A stretch of 15,321 nucleotides of DNA from NCBI GenBank assembly GCA_964247705.1, contig CAXTVQ010000095.1, positions 1 through 15,321 on the forward strand, in the 5' to 3' direction. The notes under the pieces were generated by a model, which had not been told where the DNA came from, did not search any database, and saw only the letters and a program-made list of their open reading frames with translations. Below, piece by piece: positions 1 to 7,585 of the stretch. The stretch comes from LMUY01 sp964247705 (GTDB taxonomy: Bacteria; Pseudomonadota; Alphaproteobacteria; Acetobacterales; Acetobacteraceae). A program made the position numbers and the translations under genes. Positions within the stretch are counted from its first letter, which is position 1; the number at the start of each line of letters is the position of its first letter.

Positions 1-1
1 C

Positions 2-541
2 TTCCGCAGCGATGCCGCCCTGGCCGCGGCCGAGTTGACAGTGCGGCTGGACGACGCCTGGGCCGCGCTGGAGCAGCAAGGGCATGAACTGGTTTGCACG
101 ATGTGCGTGCTGGCCACCCCGGCGCAGGCCGGCTTTGGCAAGGTCGCTGGCGAGGCCGCGTTCAAGCTCGATGCACGCAGCCTGTCGCAAGAGGCGCTCG
201 ACGCACTGTTCGCCGCGCTGCACACGCAGGTGCCGGAGATCGAGGCGCGACGCCGGGTTCGCATCGAGCTTGGGCCGGAGAGCGCCGGCTCGCCGACCCC
301 GATGCATCCGGCCGTAATCGACGCCCTCTCCCAGGCCGCCACGCGGACGGGGGTCGCGCATCGCATCATGCCGTCGGGTGGCGGCCACGATGCGTCAGCT
401 TTCGCCCAGGCTGGCGTGCCGGCCGGGATGCTATTCGTGCGGAACCAGAACGGCAGCCACTCGCCCGACGAGGCGATGCGAATGGACGACTTTGCCGCTG
501 CCTGCCGCGTGCTGATGCGGTGGGCTCTGGACGCTGCTTGA
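2..541 (+). CDS. allC: Allantoate amidohydrolase-type M20 peptidase-family hydrolase, 3' part only
   Basis: C-terminal 179 residues of a Zn/Mn-dependent amidohydrolase of the M20 / hydantoinase-carbamoylase family; the reading frame is open to the left window edge, so the true start is outside. Seen: the end of the lid (dimerisation) domain, then the catalytic-domain return with a GGGHDA motif followed by NGSHSPDE, whose His is a metal ligand in the family. AllC hydrolyses allantoate to (S)-ureidoglycine, CO2 and ammonia in the cytoplasm. Function is chosen from context: the next gene, 21 bp downstream, is ureidoglycine aminohydrolase, which uses the AllC product. N-carbamoyl-amino-acid hydrolase or ureidoglycolate amidohydrolase are alternatives, because the family motifs alone do not fix the substrate. 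Confident in the family, less so in the substrate. Confidence 0.78.
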   Translation, partial: FRSDAALAAAELTVRLDDAWAALEQQGHELVCTMCVLATPAQAGFGKVAGEAAFKLDARSLSQEALDALFAALHTQVPEIEARRRVRIELGPESAGSPTPMHPAVIDALSQAATRTGVAHRIMPSGGGHDASAFAQAGVPAGMLFVRNQNGSHSPDEAMRMDDFAAACRVLMRWALDAA

Positions 542-547
542 TCCTCA

Positions 548-553
548 AAGGAG
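548..553 (+). promoter_or_regulatory. Shine-Dalgarno of allE
   Basis: AAGGAG with a 9-nt spacer to the ATG at 563, sitting in the 21-bp gap after the upstream stop codon. It fixes the allE start and suggests strong independent initiation within the same transcript. The uricase gene has the same AAGGAG and the same 9-nt spacing. Confidence 0.85.
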
Positions 554-562
554 AACCGCCTC

Positions 563-1342
563 ATGTCCCGCCCCAATCCGCCGCCCGGCATCTTCGGCCA
601 CAACCGCACGATGGTGACGCCGCACTACGCGGTCATGCCGCCCGAGGGCATCCTCGAGAGCCGCCTGCCCGGCTGGCATGACACGCTGGTGCGGTTCCAC
701 ACGTCACCCAGCATGGGGGCACGCTTCGCCCAGGCCTTGCTGGAGGTCTCCGCCGGTGGGGGCACCTCCGCGCCGATGCGGGACGGCCTGGAGCACTTCC
801 TGTATGTGGTGGCAGGCAGCCTTGCCGTGGGCTGTGGCAGCCGGGAGGAGGTGCTGACCGGGGGCGGCTACGCGTACTGCCCCGCAGGCGAGCCCCTGTC
901 CGTGCGTGCGGCGGACGGGCCGGCCAAGGCGATCTGGATCAAGCGGCCATACCAGCTTGCGGCCGGTCATCCCAAGCCTGCCGCACTGTTCGGCCAGCGG
1001 GACAAGGTCGAACGGCGCTTGAAACATACCGACGGCCGGGCGTGGCAGCACCTGCTCCCGGACGAGGATCTCGGCTTCGACATGGCGGTGAACATCCTCA
1101 GCTTCGCGCCAGGCACCCACTTCCCATTCGTCGAGACCCACGTCATGGAACACGGGCTGTACATGTTGCAGGGCCAGGGCCTGTACTTGCTCGGCCGCGA
1201 GTGGCACGAGTGCTGGGCCGGAGATTTCGTCTGGATGGGGTCCTACGTGCCGCAGCAATTCTACTGCACGGGGTGGGAGGAAGCGTCCTACCTGCTCTAC
1301 AAGGACGTCAACCGCGACGTGCAGTTCGGCTCGCAGGCTTGA
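563..1342 (+). CDS. allE: (S)-ureidoglycine aminohydrolase (bicupin)
   Basis: 259-residue bicupin of the UGHY/YlbA/AllE family, the usual length. It releases ammonia from (S)-ureidoglycine to give (S)-ureidoglycolate and acts directly after allantoate amidohydrolase, whose gene lies just upstream. The N-terminal cupin spans about residues 40-130 and the C-terminal cupin about 170-250. The catalytic manganese ligands of the family appear in the second cupin: Glu191, His193 and His197 (ETHVMEH) and Gln231 (VPQQF), with the same 40-residue Glu-to-Gln spacing as the plant enzyme. A strong ribosome binding site precedes the ATG. The last 46 bp overlap, on the opposite strand, the 3' end of the xanthine dehydrogenase gene. 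Probably co-transcribed with allC. No signal peptide, as expected for a cytoplasmic enzyme. Assignment is firm. Confidence 0.94.
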   Translation: MSRPNPPPGIFGHNRTMVTPHYAVMPPEGILESRLPGWHDTLVRFHTSPSMGARFAQALLEVSAGGGTSAPMRDGLEHFLYVVAGSLAVGCGSREEVLTGGGYAYCPAGEPLSVRAADGPAKAIWIKRPYQLAAGHPKPAALFGQRDKVERRLKHTDGRAWQHLLPDEDLGFDMAVNILSFAPGTHFPFVETHVMEHGLYMLQGQGLYLLGREWHECWAGDFVWMGSYVPQQFYCTGWEEASYLLYKDVNRDVQFGSQA

Positions 1343-3861
1343 TGCGGGTCGTCCGGAGGTGCGGCAGGCTGGAAGATGTTGTCGGGTGACATCGGCGTGA
1401 TGCGCACCCGCAGCCCGGTCGCGTCCGCCAGCGCGTTGGCCAAGGCGGGCGCCACGGGATTGAACGGCGACTCGCTCATCGATTTCGCACCGAGCGGCCC
1501 GAACCGGTCATGCCCGTCGGCAAAGATCACCTGCGTCGGCGGGATGTCGGCCAGCGCTGGGATGCGGTAGTTGCGGAAGGTGGGATTGACCACGTGTCCG
1601 CCCTCGATCCGCAGATCCTCCCACAGCGCCGCGCCGAGCGCCTGGGCGACGCCGCCCTCCACTTGGCCACGGCACTGGGCTGGATTGACCACGAAGCCGG
1701 CATCGGCCGCGTGCACGCTCTTGAGGATGCGGATCACGCCCGTGCCCGGCTCCACCGCCACGCGGAAGCCATGCACGTTGAACGCGAGTGACCGCGGCGA
1801 TCCCACGACACGGTGCGACGCCGTCGTTGCCGTGCCATCCCGCGGATCATCCGCCAGCTTGCTCGCGGCCCCGGCAACGGCCGCCCCGGCGACGACGGTG
1901 CCCGTGCTGCCATAGGCGCCGGTGTCATGGTCCAGGAGCGCGGTGTCGGACGCGCGGATACGGATCGCCGCCGGTGCCACGCCCAACGCGGCCGCCGCCA
2001 ACTGGGCGTGCACGGTGGTGCTGCCGTTGCCGAACTCGGCGGTGCCGGTGGTCAGGGTGAAGCAGCCGTCGCCGTCGGCGCGGATCTCCGCCTCCGCAAA
2101 GTGGCCGCGTGGCGGGATGGTGTTGATCATCGCGAGCGCCATGCCTTGCCCCACTCGCCACCCGGGCGGCGCCGAGGTCTCGTCGGCCGCCAGCGCCTGT
2201 TCGACGGCGTCCAGGCATTGCGGCAGGCCGTAGCTGCCGAACTCGACATCCTCGCCGGGCAGCGGGTCGCCGGGCCGGGACACATTCAGGCGGCGCAGGG
2301 TGAACGGGTCCACTCGCAGGGCGCGCGCCAACTCGTCCATGGCGCTTTCCACCGCGAACACCGTCTGGCTCAGCCCATAGCCGCGGAACGCGCCGGCCGG
2401 GACCGTGGTGGTGTGGACCGCCCGGGCGTTCACCCGCTTGTTGGGGCAGCGATACACCGCGAGGCTCTCGTCGCAGCCATGGTGCAGCACGCCGCCGGCA
2501 TGGTTCGCGTAGGCGCCCGTGTCCGACAGGACGTCGATCGCCATGGCGGTCAGGATGCCATCGGCCCGAGCGCCGAGCCGCACGCGCACCCGCATGGCGT
2601 GGCGCGTAGTCGTGGCGGCGAACTGCTCCTGCCGGGTCAGCTCCAGCTTCACGGGGCAACCGGTGCGCAGCACGGCGAGTGCCACGATGTCCTCGACCAG
2701 CATCTCCTGCTTGCCGCCGAAGCCGCCGCCGACCCGTTCGCACACGACACGCACGCCCTTGCGCGGCAGGTCGAACAGGGTGGCCAAGGCGTCGCGGGTC
2801 AGGAACGGCACCTGCGTGCTGGTGCGCAGGGTCAGCACGCCATCCTGCATCCAACCGATCGCGCCGTGGGTTTCAAGGTGGGCGTGCTGCACGCGCTGGC
2901 TGGTATAGGTCGCTTCGTGGACGGTGTCGGCGGCCGCGACACCGGCGGTAAGGTTCCCCGTTTCGGCGTGGATCTCTGCCGCCACGTTGCTCGACCCGGC
3001 GTGGATCGGCGCGGCGGTGGCAGCGGCCTCCGGATCCAACACCGGCGGCAGCACCTCATAATCGACGGCGATCCGGGCGCAGGCGGCTTCGGCGGCGGCC
3101 TCGGTCTGCGCCACCACCGCGGCGACGCGCTGGCCGGCGAAGCGCAGGACGGGATCCAGCACCAGCATGTCCGCCGGGTCGTCGGCCACAATCTCGTGCC
3201 GCCCAGTGGAGAAGCGGCGCTGGGGCGAGTCGTGATGGGTCAGCACGGCCACCACGCCGGGCATGCCGGCGGCCGCTACGGTGTCGATCGATCGGATGCG
3301 GGCGTGCGGGTGCGGCGAGCGCAGCAGCTTCATGTGCAGCAATCCCTCCGGCGCCACATCCATGGTGAACCGGGCCGCCCCGGTGACCAAAGCCGGGCCG
3401 GCGGGCGCCGGGGCATTGCCGCCGGGTGCGCCGCCCTGCACGAGGGCACGCCCGGTGATCGCGTCGGCGATGGCGCGGTAGCCGGTGCAGCGGCACAGAT
3501 TACCCTTGAGCGCGTTGGGCAGGTCGGCCAGTTGTCTGGCATCGAGTACTGACGCCGTCATCACCAGCCCGGCGGTACAGAACCCACACTGAAAGCCCTG
3601 GGCGTCCAGAAAACGCTGCTGCATCGGATGTAACGTATCGCCCGCCAAGCCCTCGATCGTGGTCACGCGACGGCCCTGGGCGCGGTGGGCGGGCAGCAGG
3701 CAGCTATGCACGGCCCGGCCATCCAGGTGCACGGTGCAGGCGCCGCAATCCCCGGCGTCGCAGCCCTTCTTGACGCCGAAACAACCGAGTTCGCGCAGGA
3801 AGGTCCGTAGGCACTGGCCGGGGCGCGGCTGTTCCACCCGTGGCGTGCCGTTCAGGATCAT
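1297..3861 (-). CDS. Xanthine dehydrogenase, fused [2Fe-2S] and molybdopterin-binding subunit
   Basis: 854 residues joining two subunits that are often separate. Residues 1-140 are the iron-sulfur part: the plant-type ferredoxin cluster Cys34, Cys39, Cys42, Cys54 and the second cluster Cys92, Cys95, Cys123, Cys125. After a linker near 145-155, residues 155-854 form the molybdopterin part: GGGFGGKQE at 378-386, AFRGYG with Arg493, and the catalytic Glu797 in GAKSMSE. It oxidises hypoxanthine/xanthine to urate in the cytoplasm. The residue matching bovine XDH Glu802 is Gln385; from memory E. coli XdhA also has Gln there, so this need not abolish activity. The domain order resembles E. coli XdhD. 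The ATG overlaps the stop of the FAD subunit gene by 4 bp (ATGA), implying translational coupling and a 1:1 complex. It is the last gene of the operon. Another purine or N-heterocycle hydroxylase is possible but unlikely next to uricase. Confidence 0.9.
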   Translation of the reverse strand: MILNGTPRVEQPRPGQCLRTFLRELGCFGVKKGCDAGDCGACTVHLDGRAVHSCLLPAHRAQGRRVTTIEGLAGDTLHPMQQRFLDAQGFQCGFCTAGLVMTASVLDARQLADLPNALKGNLCRCTGYRAIADAITGRALVQGGAPGGNAPAPAGPALVTGAARFTMDVAPEGLLHMKLLRSPHPHARIRSIDTVAAAGMPGVVAVLTHHDSPQRRFSTGRHEIVADDPADMLVLDPVLRFAGQRVAAVVAQTEAAAEAACARIAVDYEVLPPVLDPEAAATAAPIHAGSSNVAAEIHAETGNLTAGVAAADTVHEATYTSQRVQHAHLETHGAIGWMQDGVLTLRTSTQVPFLTRDALATLFDLPRKGVRVVCERVGGGFGGKQEMLVEDIVALAVLRTGCPVKLELTRQEQFAATTTRHAMRVRVRLGARADGILTAMAIDVLSDTGAYANHAGGVLHHGCDESLAVYRCPNKRVNARAVHTTTVPAGAFRGYGLSQTVFAVESAMDELARALRVDPFTLRRLNVSRPGDPLPGEDVEFGSYGLPQCLDAVEQALAADETSAPPGWRVGQGMALAMINTIPPRGHFAEAEIRADGDGCFTLTTGTAEFGNGSTTVHAQLAAAALGVAPAAIRIRASDTALLDHDTGAYGSTGTVVAGAAVAGAASKLADDPRDGTATTASHRVVGSPRSLAFNVHGFRVAVEPGTGVIRILKSVHAADAGFVVNPAQCRGQVEGGVAQALGAALWEDLRIEGGHVVNPTFRNYRIPALADIPPTQVIFADGHDRFGPLGAKSMSESPFNPVAPALANALADATGLRVRITPMSPDNIFQPAAPPDDPHQACEPNCTSRLTSL

Positions 3862-4697
3862 GGCGTCAGCTCGAGGCGGATGTCCTCCGCCAGCGACCGC
3901 GCCATTTGGCGGCGCCAGGCGGGGGCGCCGTGCACGTCGTCATGCAGTAGCCCGTCTATCGCATCCATGCGCGCCGCCAGCTCCGCGCCTCCCGGCATAC
4001 TGGCGAAATCCAGCCGCACCGGGCGCGTGGTCGCCGCCGTCACGCTCAGGCGAAGATCCGTGCCGTCGGTGGTGCCGATCAGCAGCGCGGCCGAGCGCCC
4101 CAGCGGATTGAGCGACATGCGACGCAACACGCCCCGGCGTTGCAGGGCCGCGGCCGGCAGGTCGATCGCGCGCAGGATCTCGCCGGCGCGGAGCACGGTC
4201 AGCTGCGGCCCGGTGACGAAATCGATCGCGTCCACCACGCGCTCGCCACCGTCCGGCGACCAGATCGTGCAGCGCCCGTCCAAGGCCACGGCCAGCGCCG
4301 TCATCGGCCCCGCCGGCAGCGCCAGGCACAGATTGCCGCCGACGGTCGCCATCTCCCAGATCTTGAACGAGCCGAGCAATGCCTCGCAGCACGGCCGCAC
4401 CAGGCTCGCCGCCTGCCACGGCAAGGACGCCGCCGCCAGTTGCGCCACGGTGCAGGTGGCGGCGATGTGCAGCCCCTGCTCCGACACACGCAGCGCCTCC
4501 CAGCCCAACCCGTCCAGATCCACCAGCCGCTGCACGCCGGGTTGGGGCTCGGAGAACAGCCACGTGCCGCCGGCCAGTACCGCGTCGCCGGGTTGCAGCG
4601 TGCCCAGGCCGGCGCGCGACGTTGGGCGCAGCACGGCGGTGACGCCGGTCAGGTCCAAGGCAAGGTCACCGCGTGACGGTGCATTCGATCTGCCCAT
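3858..4697 (-). CDS. Xanthine dehydrogenase FAD-binding subunit
   Basis: 279-residue FAD-binding (CoxM/XdhB-type) subunit that passes electrons from the 2Fe-2S clusters of its partner to NAD+ or another acceptor. Seen: the FAD pyrophosphate loop LAGGTWLF at 41-48 and the second motif TVGGNLCLALPAGP at 118-131, followed by the C-terminal CO-dehydrogenase-flavoprotein-like domain. Usual length for the family. The ATG at 4697 lies 32 nt inside the 3' end of the uricase gene and lacks a good Shine-Dalgarno. A TTG at 4658, just after the uricase stop, is an alternative start that would remove 13 unconserved residues. The 3' end shares ATGA with the fused XDH gene, so this splits XDH as FAD subunit plus fused Fe-S/Mo subunit. 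Confident in the function, less in the exact start. Confidence 0.9.
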   Translation of the reverse strand: MGRSNAPSRGDLALDLTGVTAVLRPTSRAGLGTLQPGDAVLAGGTWLFSEPQPGVQRLVDLDGLGWEALRVSEQGLHIAATCTVAQLAAASLPWQAASLVRPCCEALLGSFKIWEMATVGGNLCLALPAGPMTALAVALDGRCTIWSPDGGERVVDAIDFVTGPQLTVLRAGEILRAIDLPAAALQRRGVLRRMSLNPLGRSAALLIGTTDGTDLRLSVTAATTRPVRLDFASMPGGAELAARMDAIDGLLHDDVHGAPAWRRQMARSLAEDIRLELTP

Positions 4698-5493
4698 GCG
4701 GTTCGTCGGTGGCGGTAAACACCTGGTTGGCGTTGTCGAGCCCGAAGCCCTCCAGCTTCACGGGAATGTAGTGCTTGTTGGGGCACGCCATCGCTACGTC
4801 CGCGATCTCCGGCACGGCGTCCAGCGCGGCGCTGCCCATGCGGAACAGGGTGTGCTGCACGCTGGGGCTGTACTCGCCGGCGAACCGCTCCAGCATGGCG
4901 CCTAGCACCGCCGCATTCGCCTGCTCGTAGCCGGCCGGCGTCGCGGACCATCCCCAAGATGCGGTCATCGCCGTGGCCATGATGCGGTCGGAGGTTTCCG
5001 GCAGGGTGGTGACCTCGTCCATGTGGTAGCCGACCCAGCCGGACTCGGTCGATTTCAGGAACGTGAACCCCTCTATGCCGGACCGGATGGTGGGCGCGCC
5101 GTCCCGGGTCAGGTGCAGCTGCACCGTTGGGCGGCCGTTGCCGTCCAGCGTGAAGGCGTGGTCATGGCCATCCAGCCGCAGCCAGCGTGTCTCCTGCGTG
5201 CGGACCGTCGCGGCCGCCACCTGGCCGTAGCGCTCCAGGAAGCGGGCGGCGAGGGCGGCGGCGAACGGCTCGGTCTCCGCCGCGAGCTGCTCGCGGGCCA
5301 TGATGTTGACGATGTTCTTGATCGTATCGGTCGCGACCACGGCGCCGTTGTCGCTCGATGTGAACGAGGCGTCGAACGCGCCCTCCAGCATGACGGCGAC
5401 GGTCAGTTCCCGCACGCTGTGGCGGGGGTGCGCCCGGTCCACCCGCATGATGCGGACTTTGCCTTTGCCGTAGCTGCTGCTTGCGAGGCGCAT
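4666..5493 (-). CDS. Urate oxidase (uricase)
   Basis: 275-residue cofactor-free uricase that oxidises urate to 5-hydroxyisourate and H2O2. Expected active-site features are present: GKGK with Lys10/Lys12, TDT with Thr55-Asp56, the GFTFLKSTESGW segment at 142-153, Gln213 in SVQHT, and Asn239/His241 in CPNKHY; the C-terminal TDEPHG signature is intact. About 20 residues shorter than typical uricases, with no missing motif. The reading frame stays open far upstream (to 6294), but that part is non-coding shadow: the ATG at 5493 has an AAGGAG 9 nt away and begins at the conserved N-terminal strand. It lies 14 bp after the TauE-like gene and overlaps the FAD subunit gene by 32 nt. Its product feeds the fused HIU hydrolase/OHCU decarboxylase at 11346-12221. 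Confidence 0.96.
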   Translation of the reverse strand: MRLASSSYGKGKVRIMRVDRAHPRHSVRELTVAVMLEGAFDASFTSSDNGAVVATDTIKNIVNIMAREQLAAETEPFAAALAARFLERYGQVAAATVRTQETRWLRLDGHDHAFTLDGNGRPTVQLHLTRDGAPTIRSGIEGFTFLKSTESGWVGYHMDEVTTLPETSDRIMATAMTASWGWSATPAGYEQANAAVLGAMLERFAGEYSPSVQHTLFRMGSAALDAVPEIADVAMACPNKHYIPVKLEGFGLDNANQVFTATDEPHGQIECTVTR

Positions 5494-5502
5494 CGGTCCC
5501 TT

Positions 5503-5508
5503 CTCCTT
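5503..5508 (-). promoter_or_regulatory. Shine-Dalgarno of the uricase gene
   Basis: AAGGAG on the minus strand, 9 nt before the uricase ATG. It touches the stop codon of the TauE-like gene, so uricase translation may not depend on ribosomes finishing that gene. This matters because the upstream gene contains a premature stop. Confidence 0.85.
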
Positions 5509-6212
5509 CAAACGAGGCAAATCAATCCGGATAAAACAGCGAACACCAGCACGGCGACGCGCATCCGGGCGCCCGTGAAGCGGCCACGGAGCCATCGGCT
5601 GGCCCACGCCCCCACGGCCAGGACGGGCAGCAGCAGCACCGCCGTGACCACCTGGTCGCGAAACAACCGGCCCACCGCGAGCAGCAACAGCAGCGACACG
5701 ATCTCGCCGAGCAGGAAACAGGTAGCCAGGGTGGATCGCAGCACCGGGGCGGGTTAGTGCTGGTACAGCAGCGCCATCGGCGGGCCACCGATCCCGGTCG
5801 CAGTTTCCGTGACGCCGGTCAGGAGTCCCGCGACCAGGAAGGCTGGCGGCCGCAGCACGAACCCGCCGCTCAGCAGTGACCCGGCGGCCGTGAGCAGCGT
5901 CGCCACCCCTACGAACAGCCGCAACGTCGTGGCCGAGAGCAGCGCCAGGATGCCCAGGCCAACGAGTGCACCGGCACACCGGCCGAGGGTGATCCAGCTC
6001 GTGCCCTTGCGGTCCAGCGCAGCGCGCTCGCGCCAGGCCACGAACAGGTTCAACGGCAGCATCAGCAGCAACACGCAGCCGGGCAGAAGCTCGGGCGCCA
6101 TCACCGCCAGCACGGGGGACATGACCAGCGCAAAACCCACGCCGATCGACGCCTGCACGAAGGCCCCGAGGGCGACGGCCGTGGCGAGCGTGGCCCAGAC
6201 GGCGGGGGTCAT
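5508..6212 (-). pseudogene. TauE/SafE (TSUP) family membrane transporter interrupted by an in-frame TAA
   Basis: A 235-codon frame encodes a TauE/SafE-type permease, but codon 153 is TAA (5754-5756). The first 152 residues start at the ATG at 6212, which shares ATGA with the amidohydrolase stop. They contain several membrane helices and the family's conserved GIGGPPMALLYQH segment. After the TAA the same frame continues PAPVLRSTL and 81 residues of further hydrophobic helices to a TGA at 5508. Homology therefore crosses the stop with no frame change. One base could explain it (CAA, GAA or AAA to TAA). A restart at GTG 5744 is conceivable but has no ribosome binding site. TSUP proteins export or import small anions such as sulfite and sulfonates; the substrate here is unknown, and the operon suggests a purine-derived acid. 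Either a recent nonsense mutation or a sequence error. Confidence 0.85.
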
Positions 6213-7585
6213 GGCCGCGCCAGCCGCTCCCGATGCTGCTGCGTCGTGGGATGCACGCGATGGATCGGGGCGGCCGCGACCGCGTGCGCCGCACAGGCGG
6301 CGGCTTGCCGCATCAACGCCCGCCCGTCCCAATCGACCGGCCATCCCTGGAACAGCCGCATCCGCCCGGCGACGAAGCTCGCCACGATCTGCTCCCGCCC
6401 GGCAAGCCGCACCAGTTCCCATGGCAGATCCCAAGAGGGCTGCATCTCCGGCACCTGCAGGTCGAGCAGGAGGAAATCGGCGGCCAACCCCGGTGCGATC
6501 CGGCCGGTGACCGCCCCCAACCCCGCCGCCCGTGCCCCGCCCGCCATCGCGTGGTCCAACCACAACCAACCGCCGCCGGTGGAGAAATCCGCGTTGGCCA
6601 ACCCGGCCGTCAGCCGCTGCGCCGCCTCGGCCATGTCCAGCAGGCGGAACGCGTCGCCGCGGGTGCTGTCGGTGCCGATGCCGAACGGGATGCCCAGCGC
6701 CGCCATGGTCAGCGCCGGCGCGACCGCATTGCCTTTCCACGCGCTGGCCACGGGGTTGTACGCCACCGCGGCCCCGGTATCGCGCAGCAGCAGCAACTCG
6801 TCGGCGGTCAGCAGCGTGGCGTGCGCGAGCAGCACGTGCGGACCCAGCACACCCAGATCGCCCAGCAACTGGATCGGCCGCCGGCCGCGTGCCACCAGGG
6901 AGCGTTCGACCGCCGCGACATGCTCGTTCGCGTGGGTCTGGAACACGGCGCCCACCTCGGCGCACAGCGCGGCAATGCGGCGTAGCTGGCCGTCGGTCGC
7001 CGCCTCCGGGATGGAGATGGCGAGCGAGGGGTGGATCAGCCCGCCCTCCGGCCACGCTGCCAGGTGATCTTCCGCCGCCTCGACCGGCGGTGCGCCGCCC
7101 GCATCGTTGCAGATCGCGCCCAGCACGCAGCGCAGCCCCGCCTCGGTGCAGGCCTGGGCTACGGCGGACAGCCCGGTGGCGGACCGCACCCCGGCGTCGA
7201 CCACGGTGGTGAAGCCGCCGCGCAAGGCCTCCAGCGCGGCGAGCTTGGCGGAGAGGTACACCGCCTCATCGTCCATGCTGCCTTCGAGCGGCACCCAGAT
7301 CCGGCGAAAAATCTCGGACGGCTCGCCGAATACCAGCGACTTGCCGAAGGCCTGCGCGAGATGCGTGTGCGCGTCCACGAACCCCGGCATCAGCAGCGTG
7401 CCGGGGAGCGTCACCGGCGCAAGATGCGGGTGGGCATCCACCAGGGCGGCCGCTTCGGTCACGGCGGCGAACCGCCCGTCCTGCACCAGCACGCCCAGGC
7501 CGGTGGTGGGGCCATCCGGCAGCAGCACCACCTCCGGGAGCAGCAGCAACGTCTCGGCCGCCAGTGCATCGCGGAGTGCGGTCAT
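6209..7585 (-). CDS. COG0402 metal-dependent amidohydrolase, probable guanine/purine deaminase
   Basis: 458-residue amidohydrolase-superfamily enzyme of the cytosine/guanine deaminase-related (SAH/TrzN-like) group. Metal and catalytic residues are all visible: His73 and His75 (DAHTH), His218 and Glu221 (HANE), His255 (LLAHA) and Asp306 (GTDS). A single-metal aminohydrolase removing ammonia from a ring amine is expected. Lying between a purine permease and uricase/XDH, guanine to xanthine is the most economical reaction; 8-oxoguanine, cytosine or a methylated purine remain possible. The first metal motif differs from the DTHIHYPQ form of classical GuaD, so I do not assign that symbol. The ATG at 7585 shares ATGA with the permease stop, and its own TGA shares ATGA with the TauE-like gene. 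An open frame upstream to 8725 is shadow of the permease. Family certain, substrate inferred. Confidence 0.86.
   Translation of the reverse strand: MTALRDALAAETLLLLPEVVLLPDGPTTGLGVLVQDGRFAAVTEAAALVDAHPHLAPVTLPGTLLMPGFVDAHTHLAQAFGKSLVFGEPSEIFRRIWVPLEGSMDDEAVYLSAKLAALEALRGGFTTVVDAGVRSATGLSAVAQACTEAGLRCVLGAICNDAGGAPPVEAAEDHLAAWPEGGLIHPSLAISIPEAATDGQLRRIAALCAEVGAVFQTHANEHVAAVERSLVARGRRPIQLLGDLGVLGPHVLLAHATLLTADELLLLRDTGAAVAYNPVASAWKGNAVAPALTMAALGIPFGIGTDSTRGDAFRLLDMAEAAQRLTAGLANADFSTGGGWLWLDHAMAGGARAAGLGAVTGRIAPGLAADFLLLDLQVPEMQPSWDLPWELVRLAGREQIVASFVAGRMRLFQGWPVDWDGRALMRQAAACAAHAVAAAPIHRVHPTTQQHRERLARP

Noticed and set aside
1813..3552. Long plus-strand open frame (579 codons) antisense to the XDH gene
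   Set aside because: GC-rich shadow frame: low-complexity Arg/Gly/His/Gln-rich translation with no family motif, while the minus strand encodes a complete XDH with all cofactor residues.
5494..6294. Upstream extension of the uricase frame
   Set aside because: Translation is Arg/Ala/Gly-rich and unlike uricase; the TauE-like gene occupies this stretch in another frame, and the ATG at 5493 has a strong ribosome binding site.
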